Source: JAYVJH01 sp043777595 (GTDB lineage: Bacteria > Bacteroidota > Bacteroidia > Cytophagales > Spirosomataceae). Taken from it: DNA of 12,834 bases. The notes under the pieces are model-generated. The model was not told where the DNA came from, did not search any database, and saw only the letters and a program-made list of their open reading frames with translations. This document shows, piece by piece, positions 1 through 6,218 of the stretch (the first letter of the stretch is position 1; each line of letters begins with the position of its first letter). The stretch spans positions 1-12,834 of the forward strand of contig JAYWHT010000052.1 of NCBI GenBank assembly GCA_043777595.1, written 5' to 3'. Both the position numbers and the translations under genes were made by a program.

Positions 1-1
1 A

Positions 2-118
2 GCCAGAAAATCATTTGAAAAAACTAAGATTAGATTGGGGATAAACTATCCTCTTGCCGACAAAACTATCGAAAACAATCAATTATTGTCTGTTCCAGCT
101 TATTTATCCTCTTATTAA
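2..118 (+). CDS. C-terminal end of an unidentified gene, cut by the window edge
   Basis: An open frame enters from the left edge and ends at TAA 116-118, giving 38 residues (ARKSFEKTKIRLG, then INYPLADKTIENNQ, ending PAYLSSY). The frame has no stop from the edge and its composition is protein-like. The charged, tyrosine-rich tail could be the C-terminus of a secreted or outer-membrane-associated Bacteroidota protein, but I do not recognise the family. It converges on odhB/sucB, which is transcribed toward it. The coding call is inferred from frame openness and composition only; the rest of the gene lies outside the window. Confidence 0.45.
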   Translation, partial: ARKSFEKTKIRLGINYPLADKTIENNQLLSVPAYLSSY

Positions 119-266
119 CATCAGAATGGATAACTCAGGTCTTGAATACCCCGAACGACGAGGCCGAAGGGTAGGCATTGTTGTTGATGGATTTGGTTTG
201 GCAGATGGCTTTGTCTTGCCTGTTGTAGAAAATATCGAACGAGTTGATATTGTAACGTCCAAGTAA

Positions 267-547
267 TCAACTATTTATGTCTATACCAAAAACGTAGTCA
301 ATGCCATTGGAGACACCAAAGCCACCCGACCTTTTGAGGGTAATGCGTTTTTGAGGGGTTTCGATGTGGTTACTAAATAAATTTTATGCTTCTATACCTA
401 CTCTAACACCTCAACGTCAAGCGCACGGAAGCCAAGGCAGGGCAGTTTGCGTAACAGATAGATATGGGTGGGTAGTCAGATGCACTTAATGCTTACAAAA
501 TAGCCAACATCACCGTTCAGTTACAGCCGCAGAAGACTGTTTTATGA
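267..547 (+). pseudogene. Decayed coding remnants in the gap between the left-edge gene and sucB
   Basis: The stretch 119-563 has no intact gene, but parts look like former protein. One frame after a TAA at 264-266 reads STIYVYTKNVVNAIGDTK and continues to FEGNAFLRGFDVVTK before TAA 378-380. Further on, in the frame of the left-edge gene, NVKRTEAKAGQFA, QIDMGG and SDALNAYKIANITVQLQPQK lie in one line, separated by TAA 452-454 and TAG 473-475 and closed by TGA 545-547. The two inner stops could each be a single change from a tyrosine codon. The family is unknown. The complementary strand of 135-371 also reads plausibly, with a TGA at 267-269, so strand is uncertain there. These may be relics of one gene with a frameshift, or of two. 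Confidence 0.33.
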
Positions 548-563
548 GTTGAGACGGCAATAA

Positions 564-2093
564 CTACACCCCCAATAGCAGCCTCGTAGGGTCTTCGAGT
601 AATTGTTTGACACGTACCAAAAAACTAACCGAGTCTTTGCCGTCGATGGTGCGGTGGTCGTAACTTAGAGCCAAGTACATAATAGGCCGCACTACTATTT
701 CGCCATTGACAACCACAGCCCGCTCCACAATGTTGTGCATACCCAAAATAGCCGCCTGAGGCGCATTGATGATTGGCGTTGAGAGCATAGAGCCAAAAGT
801 CCCACCGTTGGTGATGGTAAACGTCCCACCTTGCATTTGGTCTATTGTCAGTTTATTTTCTTTGGCCAATGTTGCCAATCTGACGATTTCGGCTTCTATT
901 TGGGCGAAGTTCATGTTTTGAGCCGACCTGATAACAGGCACAACCAAGCCACGAGGGGCCGAAACTGCTATCGAAATATCACAAAAATCATTATAGACTA
1001 TTTCGTCTCCGTCTATGTAGGCGTTAATAACTGGAAACTCTTGTAAGGCCACACAAACTGCTTTGGTAAAAAACGACATAAAGCCCAGCCCTACGCTATG
1101 TTTTTCTTTAAATTTGTCTTTGTATTTAGTCCGCAAGTCCATGATTGGCTTCATATCTACCTCGTTGAAAGTCGTGAGCATGGCTGTTTCGTTCTTGACG
1201 GCCACTAATCGGCGAGCAATGGTTTTGCGTAACGACGACATTTTTTCACGGCGTTGGCCTTGAGTCTTAGGTCTTGGGTCTTGGGTCTTGGGTTCTAATT
1301 TTACCTCATTTTTCATGTCTTGACTAACGACTAACGACTCACGACTAATGACTTGTTCAGCTTTCATTGCATCGTCTTTCATAATTCTACCACCTACTCC
1401 ACTCCCGGCTACATCTTGGGTGGCTATGCCTTTTTCAGCCAAAATCTTGGCAGCGGCGGGCGATGGGTGGCCAGTGGCGTTATTTGAATTATTGAGTTGT
1501 TGGGTGGCTACTTCTTGTTTTTCACTATCAACTGCTTCCTGCTGGCCAATGGATTGTATTTTGCAAATCAGTGCGCCTATTGGTAGTACTGTTCCTGCTG
1601 GGGCTGTTATTGTTAATATTCCCTCTGCTTCGGCTGGAAGTTCAAAACTGGCTTTGTCAGATTCTAATTCGCATATAATTTCATGTAGCTTTACAGTATC
1701 ACCGTCTTTTTTGTTCCAGTTTGCAATCGTTACCTCAGCGATTGACTCACCGATTGATGGCACTTTCATTTCTACGATGGTTGTTGATCGTGAGTCGTGG
1801 ATCATGGGTATGGCCGACGTAATTCCTTTTTCAACTGGTTTTTCGAGACCGACGACACCTGACTCAATGGTACAAAACAGCGTATTTATTGGAATCGTCT
1901 CTCCTTCGGCTACCTTGATATGCAGTACGCCATCGGCTTCGGCTACGACTTCAAACGAGGTTTTATCAGAATCTAAACTACAAATTACTTCATCACGCTT
2001 GACTGTATCGCCATCTTTTTTAGCCCACGACCCTATCGTTACCTCTGATATTGATTCACCCACGCTGGGTACTTTCATTTCTATTGTTGCCAT
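564..2093 (-). CDS. sucB (odhB): Dihydrolipoamide succinyltransferase, E2 of 2-oxoglutarate dehydrogenase, with two lipoyl domains
   Basis: E2 core of the cytoplasmic 2-oxoglutarate dehydrogenase complex: it passes the succinyl group from E1 via lipoamide to CoA, making succinyl-CoA for the TCA cycle. The protein has 509 residues. Lipoyl domain 1 spans about 2-77 with lipoyl-lysine K44 in DSDKTS; lipoyl domain 2 spans about 106-180 with K147 in ESDKAS. The peripheral subunit-binding domain is about 209-245 (HPSPAAAKILAEKGI, then GSGVGGRI). The acyltransferase domain runs from about 285 to the end with the active-site motif DHRTIDG (H480, D484). Start: the first ATG gives MATIEMKVPSVGES, the usual N-terminus; an A-rich leader replaces a Shine-Dalgarno. 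It lies 48 bp after sucA, so probably one operon. Single-lipoyl SucB proteins are nearer 400 residues; the extra length is the second lipoyl domain plus long linkers carrying 7-bp DNA repeats. The adjacent E1 supports substrate assignment. Confidence 0.96.
   Translation of the reverse strand: MATIEMKVPSVGESISEVTIGSWAKKDGDTVKRDEVICSLDSDKTSFEVVAEADGVLHIKVAEGETIPINTLFCTIESGVVGLEKPVEKGITSAIPMIHDSRSTTIVEMKVPSIGESIAEVTIANWNKKDGDTVKLHEIICELESDKASFELPAEAEGILTITAPAGTVLPIGALICKIQSIGQQEAVDSEKQEVATQQLNNSNNATGHPSPAAAKILAEKGIATQDVAGSGVGGRIMKDDAMKAEQVISRESLVVSQDMKNEVKLEPKTQDPRPKTQGQRREKMSSLRKTIARRLVAVKNETAMLTTFNEVDMKPIMDLRTKYKDKFKEKHSVGLGFMSFFTKAVCVALQEFPVINAYIDGDEIVYNDFCDISIAVSAPRGLVVPVIRSAQNMNFAQIEAEIVRLATLAKENKLTIDQMQGGTFTITNGGTFGSMLSTPIINAPQAAILGMHNIVERAVVVNGEIVVRPIMYLALSYDHRTIDGKDSVSFLVRVKQLLEDPTRLLLGV
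1264..1291. repeat. Heptamer tandem repeat, four units of GTCTTRG, inside sucB
   Basis: Four adjacent 7-bp units are seen: GTCTTAG, GTCTTGG, GTCTTGG, GTCTTGG. On the coding strand this is an AAGACCC-type array. Because 7 is not a multiple of 3, the translated pattern repeats every seven residues: it encodes P268-T277 (PKTQDPRPKT), in the linker before the catalytic domain. Gain or loss of one unit would shift the frame of sucB ahead of its catalytic domain. Confidence 0.9.
1322..1354. repeat. Heptamer tandem repeat, GACTMAY units, inside sucB
   Basis: Units read GACTAAC, GACTAAC, GACTCAC, GACTAAT and a partial GACTT. The array encodes about Q247-Q258 (VISRESLVVS) directly after the subunit-binding domain. 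It starts 30 bp from the neighbouring GTCTTGG array and has the same 7-bp period but a different sequence. The unit GACTCAC is the reverse complement of the GTGAGTC motif found at 1789-1800 and 6033-6064. Confidence 0.9.
1789..1800. repeat. Short copy of the GTGAGTC heptamer motif between the two lipoyl domains of sucB
   Basis: CGTGAGTCGTGG contains one full GTGAGTC unit plus the start of a second. Its 10-base core GTGAGTCGTG is the reverse complement of part of the array at 1322-1354 and overlaps in phase with the copies at 6033-6064. It encodes the HDSR part of the linker at residues 97-103, between lipoyl domains 1 and 2. A single copy this short could be chance; its location in another linker of the same protein argues otherwise. 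Confidence 0.55.
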
Positions 2094-2141
2094 GTTTTTG
2101 TGTCAATTACTATAAATCTTTGAAATTGATATTATGATTTA

Positions 2142-4904
2142 CTATTTTTTGAAAAATGCCTTACTGACCACCTCGGCTTGTTGTTGGTCGTGTATTACGG
2201 TATATCCTGTCGATGGTGATGCGCTCGCTGGTCTTGAAATACACTTTGAAATTTTAGGATACGTTCGCTGAATAAAACTCCAATAGCCCATATTTTCGGG
2301 TTCTTCTTGTACCCAAATCAATTCTGGATTTTTATAATTTGCCAATATTGATTCTACTTGTTTGGTAGGGAACGGGTGTAGCTGTTCTACTCGCACAATA
2401 GCCACGTCTTTTCGCTCGTCTATTTTTTGTTTGGCAGCCAAATCCCAATATACTTTACCCGAACACAACAACACTCTTTTTACTTTATTGGCTTCGGCAT
2501 AGGTATCAGGCATCGTTTCCTGAAAGCGAGTACCCGTCATAAAGTCGGCCATCGGCGACACAGCCACGGGCGAGCGCAACATAGACTTAGGCGACATCAA
2601 AATAGCGGGCTTTCGGAAAGGTAGTGCCAACTGCCGGCGCATAAAATGAAATAGATTGGCGGGCGTAGTGATGTTACAGACATACATATTGTAGTCGGCA
2701 GATAGCTGCAAATATCGCTCTGGGCGGGCGTTTGAGTGTTCTGGCCCCTGACCTTCGTAACCGTGTGGGAGTAGCAGCACCAATCCGTTCATACTGTTCC
2801 ATTTGGCTTCGGCGGCGGCCAAAAACTGGTCTATCATAATCTGTGCGCCGTTCGAGAAATCACCAAACTGTGCTTCCCAAATAACGAGCGCATTGGGGTT
2901 GGCCATAGAGTAGCCGTATTCAAAACCCATAACGGCATATTCTGACAGCAGCGAGTTATAAATCTCAAACTTACCTTGCTTGTCGTCTATGTGCGACAGA
3001 CTGTTATATTGTGCATTGGTTTCTATGTCATGCAATACTGAATGTCGGTGCGTAAATGTCCCTCTTTGTACGTCTTGGCCTGTAAACCGAATGGTCTTGC
3101 CTTGGTTCAAAATTGAGCCATAACTAAGCAACTCTGCCGCTCCCCACGTAAAGTTGGCTGTGCCTTCAAACATTAGCTTGCGCTCGCCGATTAGCTTATC
3201 AATTTGCTTTATGACTTTAAAGCCAGTCGGCAACGCTACCAATGCCTTACCTATTTTGTCGATTTCGGCTTTGGTGATTCCTGTCTCTGGTGATTGTTCA
3301 AAATCCGCTGGTTTTGAAAACCGCAAATCTGCCCAGTCTTTTTCTAATTGTGGACGCTGGTAAGGCAACTGTCCTTTTTGCGCTCTTTTATAGTCTTCTT
3401 GAAGCTCATCGTCCAACTCTTTACGCATTTCGTCTGCCGCAGCGGCATCTATATCTCCACGTGCCGTGAGTGTTTGCAAGTACAAATCTCTTGGATTGGC
3501 CTGCTTACTTATCACATCATACATTTTTGGCTGCGTAAAGCGTGGCTCGTCGTTTTCGTTATGGCCATATTTGCGGTAGCAGACCATATCTACAAACACA
3601 TCTCTGTTGAACTCTTGCCGAAACTCAATGGCGAGAGTCATTGCAAAAGCCACCGCTTCGGGGTCGTCGCCGTTTACGTGTAGTATGGGTGCATCAATAA
3701 TCTTGGCAATATCCGAGCAATAAATCGACGACCGAGCATCGTCAAAGTCGGTCGTAAAACCTACTTGGTTATTTATCACAAAGTGCAGTGTGCCACCCAC
3801 ATAATAAGCTGGTAGGTTGGCCATTTGTGTTACTTCATATACTATACCTTGCCCTGCCACTGCCGCATCGCCGTGTATCAATATCGGTAATATTGGGTCG
3901 TATTTGTCCTTGCCTTCGATGTGGTCGTAGTGTTTGTCGGCTCTGGCACGAGCATAACCCTCAACAACAGGATTGACAGCCTCTAAATGCGATGGATTGG
4001 CGAGTAGTTTTAAACTCACTCGTTTTCCGCTTGGAGTTTCTACCTGACTTTCGTAGCCCATGTGGTATTTTACATCGCCCGAGCCACCGCCGTCGTTTTC
4101 ACTATCAAATACATCTTCTTTGAACTCTTTGAACACCTGAGCATAAGGCTTTTGCATTATATTTGTCAGCACATTCAAGCGGCCTCTATGCGCCATACCT
4201 ATCACTACCTCTTCGACACCCAGGTCTGCACCCCGATTTATGGCGAAGTCAAGTGCTGGAATAGTAGATTCCCCACCTTCGAGTGAAAACCGTTTTTTAC
4301 CCAAAAATCTATTTTGCAAAAAGTTTTCAAAGTAAACAGCATCAACTAATTTTTCAAGGATTCGTTTTTTTTGGTTATCTGTTGGCTTAAAAACCAAGTA
4401 CTCTTGTTCGATTTTTCGGCGCAACCAACTTTTGGCGGCACGGTCTCTGATGTATTGGTATTCAAAACCAATCTTGCTTGTATATACTTTTTTGAGTGCA
4501 TCAACAATGTCTCTGAGTTTGGCTGGTTTGCCAAATACCTCATGCCCTGCTTCAAATACCGTATCTAAGTCGGCATCGGTCAAGTTAAAATCTTTCAGTT
4601 CTAATTGTGGATTACGATCTTTTCGAGTTGCAATCGGATTGGTAGCCGCCAGCAAATGTCCCCGCTGGCGATAGCCTCTGATAAGATGAACTACCTCCAT
4701 TTCTCTCCTTGTGTGGCCTACCGAAACAGGCTTTTCTGCCTCGTTTTGAGTCTGTCCATTTGGGTTGTATTTAAGCGAAAACTCAAAACCCTCAAAAAAA
4801 CGCTGCCAACTTATATCTACCGATTCGGGATTTTGCTGATATGCCTTGTGTAAATCTTCTATAAAAGCCGCTTCGGTGTTGGCGATGTACGAGTATTTTT
4901 CCAT
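2142..4904 (-). CDS. sucA (odhA): 2-oxoglutarate dehydrogenase E1 component (thiamine-diphosphate dependent decarboxylase)
   Basis: Decarboxylates 2-oxoglutarate on thiamine diphosphate and transfers the succinyl group to lipoyl-E2; rate-controlling entry of the complex, cytoplasmic. It has 920 residues, the usual length for the family. The N-terminal E2-binding segment is present (YIANTEAAFIEDLHKAYQQN, about 6-25), followed by the E1 domain: MAHRGRLNVL with H239, HLEAVNP with H306, and the cofactor motif HGDAA (D346) through INNQVGF (N379). NGDDPEAV is at 411-418 and YGHNENDEPRFTQP at 446-459. The transketolase-like pyrimidine-binding domain and C-terminal domain follow, with FTGQDVQRGTFTHRH, EAQFGDFSNGAQ and the late QEEPENMGYW motif. 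No disruption is visible. The start ATG gives the conserved N-terminus; the leader is A/T-rich. It is first in a probable sucA-sucB operon; a dyad 40-66 bp upstream may be regulatory. Confidence 0.97.
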   Translation of the reverse strand: MEKYSYIANTEAAFIEDLHKAYQQNPESVDISWQRFFEGFEFSLKYNPNGQTQNEAEKPVSVGHTRREMEVVHLIRGYRQRGHLLAATNPIATRKDRNPQLELKDFNLTDADLDTVFEAGHEVFGKPAKLRDIVDALKKVYTSKIGFEYQYIRDRAAKSWLRRKIEQEYLVFKPTDNQKKRILEKLVDAVYFENFLQNRFLGKKRFSLEGGESTIPALDFAINRGADLGVEEVVIGMAHRGRLNVLTNIMQKPYAQVFKEFKEDVFDSENDGGGSGDVKYHMGYESQVETPSGKRVSLKLLANPSHLEAVNPVVEGYARARADKHYDHIEGKDKYDPILPILIHGDAAVAGQGIVYEVTQMANLPAYYVGGTLHFVINNQVGFTTDFDDARSSIYCSDIAKIIDAPILHVNGDDPEAVAFAMTLAIEFRQEFNRDVFVDMVCYRKYGHNENDEPRFTQPKMYDVISKQANPRDLYLQTLTARGDIDAAAADEMRKELDDELQEDYKRAQKGQLPYQRPQLEKDWADLRFSKPADFEQSPETGITKAEIDKIGKALVALPTGFKVIKQIDKLIGERKLMFEGTANFTWGAAELLSYGSILNQGKTIRFTGQDVQRGTFTHRHSVLHDIETNAQYNSLSHIDDKQGKFEIYNSLLSEYAVMGFEYGYSMANPNALVIWEAQFGDFSNGAQIMIDQFLAAAEAKWNSMNGLVLLLPHGYEGQGPEHSNARPERYLQLSADYNMYVCNITTPANLFHFMRRQLALPFRKPAILMSPKSMLRSPVAVSPMADFMTGTRFQETMPDTYAEANKVKRVLLCSGKVYWDLAAKQKIDERKDVAIVRVEQLHPFPTKQVESILANYKNPELIWVQEEPENMGYWSFIQRTYPKISKCISRPASASPSTGYTVIHDQQQAEVVSKAFFKK

Positions 4905-4943
4905 TTTTAATATTTACTTGACTAAAGTTACGGCAAAATTAAG

Positions 4944-4970
4944 GTTTGTTACTTTAAAAAGTAATAAAAC
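4944..4970. promoter_or_regulatory. A/T-rich inverted repeat upstream of sucA; possible operator
   Basis: Perfect 7-bp arms TTACTTT (4949-4955) and AAAGTAA (4958-4964) are separated by AA, with outer GTTT/AAAC arms giving a slightly offset extension. It lies 40-66 bp before the sucA start in the 101-bp gap behind the second porP-like gene. On the minus strand TAACTTTA at 4923-4930 is a 7/8 match to the Bacteroidota -7 box TAnnTTTG, but no TTTG -33 box is correctly placed. It could be an operator, or a weak terminator of the upstream gene, though no T-run follows. Confidence 0.35.
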
Positions 4971-5005
4971 AGCAAATGTTTATTAAAATAAATTTTTAGG
5001 GCAAC

Positions 5006-5911
5006 TTAATTTTTTGGATTTGGAATAAAAGTAAAAGCCAATTCGTGAATACCACCTTTGTTCCCCAGATTTTCAATCATTTTGGAAGAATACGAATAAT
5101 TGGCCGTTATATTTTTATTGATATTATAACCCAATAAACCATACAAAAACCCTTCACGATTGACGTATTTCAGACTACGGTACGCTACTGTCGCACTGAT
5201 TTTATCTTGATAGACCGCTTGCAAATTGAGGTGGTATTCACTTTTGTCAGAGACCAATACCGACGGTTTGAATATTATATCGTCATTGGCTTGTATCTGC
5301 AAACCACCATACACAAAAACTGGTTTGGGATATATTATTGTAGCAAATCCTGATACATTACCAATATTATTACCAATCATTTCGGGCATCGATACACCAA
5401 TCCAGAAAATATTATTTTGGTAGTTTATACCTGCACCAGCCCCACCTTTTGCTTTGTTTTGTATCAATCCAGAGCCAATATCAAACGCCGGGAGTACGCT
5501 TACACCTGCGGTAATTCCAAATGAAATACGTTGATTGTCGTCTATTTGATAGTGGTAAGCCACATTACCAAACACGCCCGAGTTGTTGTTGAGACTTGTT
5601 CTGTCTAATATACCTTGTAAACCTAATCCAAAAAATCCTTGACGGGCAGTAGGCTTATCGTCGTTAGCACCCACTCTGCCGTCCATCGAAAAAGTTTGGC
5701 TCAATGGTAGCCCGCTTATGTTTTGTATCCATTGCCGTCTAAAAGCAGCGGTCAATCTAAAAGTTTCGGACGCACCCGCCATAGCTGGATTTATTGCCAT
5801 CGGGTTCATTAAATACTGCTGGTACTGCACTTCTCGCTGTGCAGATACTGTGCAAGTGGTTATCAAAAGGAGTACAATTATTTTTTTCATGCTTGAACTT
5901 TTATTTTTCAT
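5006..5911 (-). CDS. PorP/SprF-family type IX secretion outer-membrane protein (second copy)
   Basis: 301 residues. Family hallmarks near the mature N-terminus are visible: QYQQYLMNPMAINPAMAG, then FRLTAAFRRQW, and a body of alternating aromatic/polar strands ending in TFIPNPKN, typical of the PorP/SprF beta-barrel. A signal peptide is clear when read from Met8 (5888-5890): MKKIIVLLLITTCTVSAQ. Met1 (5909-5911) would put seven polar residues before it, so Met8 is an equally likely start. Family members sit in the outer membrane and help export or anchor type IX substrates, in particular gliding-type adhesins. It is the last gene of the secretion cluster, separated from the PorE-like gene by 307 bp with a strong hairpin, so it may have its own promoter. 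It is clearly diverged from the copy at 8702-9694; no large adhesin precedes it directly. Confidence 0.88.
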   Translation of the reverse strand: MKNKSSSMKKIIVLLLITTCTVSAQREVQYQQYLMNPMAINPAMAGASETFRLTAAFRRQWIQNISGLPLSQTFSMDGRVGANDDKPTARQGFFGLGLQGILDRTSLNNNSGVFGNVAYHYQIDDNQRISFGITAGVSVLPAFDIGSGLIQNKAKGGAGAGINYQNNIFWIGVSMPEMIGNNIGNVSGFATIIYPKPVFVYGGLQIQANDDIIFKPSVLVSDKSEYHLNLQAVYQDKISATVAYRSLKYVNREGFLYGLLGYNINKNITANYSYSSKMIENLGNKGGIHELAFTFIPNPKN

Positions 5912-5942
5912 TGATTTATGTTCAATCGGTTTGTCGATACAG

Positions 5943-5968
5943 TTTCAATATTACAAAAAATATTGAAA
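5943..5968. promoter_or_regulatory. Perfect 10-bp inverted repeat upstream of the second porP-like gene
   Basis: TTTCAATATT (5943-5952) and AATATTGAAA (5959-5968) are exact reverse complements with a 6-bp spacer (ACAAAA). The dyad lies 32-57 bp before the farther start codon, a typical place for an operator or leader hairpin. No convincing -33/-7 pair is visible around it. Regulator unknown; function inferred from symmetry and position only. Confidence 0.5.
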
Positions 5969-6032
5969 TTATAGAGCCGTTAATGCTATTATTTTGAACC
6001 TAATTTATCTTTTGAGCATCTCGCTAATTAAG

Positions 6033-6064
6033 GAGTCGTGAGTATATAGTACAGAGTCGTGAGT
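6033..6064. repeat. Two non-coding copies of GAGTCGTGAGT related to the sucB heptamers
   Basis: GAGTCGTGAGT occurs exactly at 6033-6043 and again at 6054-6064, 21 bp apart (three 7-bp units), with unrelated A/T-rich sequence between. The core is the same 7-bp-periodic motif found in sucB linkers (1322-1354, 1789-1800). The rest of the 307-bp gap 5912-6218 holds the dyad at 5943-5968, the hairpin at 6158-6200 and no plausible gene. Confidence 0.7.
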
Positions 6065-6157
6065 TAAATACAATGCTGTTAATCAGTAAGTTATCAAAAT
6101 AAAAATGCTGTATTACCTTTAAATAAGTACTTAAATTCATAAATATCTAAGATCAAT

Positions 6158-6200
6158 CACAACAAAGGCAGAAACCTTTTGAGCTTCTGCCTTTGTTGTG
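6158..6200 (-). terminator. Strong hairpin after the PorE-like gene; probable terminator or 3' end stabiliser
   Basis: Perfect 16-bp arms CACAACAAAGGCAGAA (6158-6173) and TTCTGCCTTTGTTGTG (6185-6200) flank an 11-nt loop. It begins 19 bp after the stop codon of the PorE-like gene. No U-run follows on the minus strand, so it is not a textbook intrinsic terminator; it may instead protect the 3' end. Either way it separates the main adhesin-export transcript from the second porP-like gene. Confidence 0.75.
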
Positions 6201-6218
6201 TCGAACTAAAAATGGGTA

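Noticed and set aside
54..266. 70-codon plus-strand frame near the left edge
   Set aside because: Overlaps the better-supported tail of the left-edge gene and reads equally well on the other strand; at most part of the relic region, not an intact gene.
480..545. Terminator after sucB
   Set aside because: Only 4-bp complementary ends around the downstream A/C-rich stretch; no stable hairpin or T-run.
1264..1354. CRISPR-like array
   Set aside because: Units are only 7 bp, directly abutting, with no spacers and no cas genes; these are simple tandem repeats.
1348..2115. Long plus-strand open frame (255 codons) opposite sucB
   Set aside because: It is the exact antisense of the two lipoyl domains and binding domain of a certain gene; no leader, family pattern or neighbour supports it.
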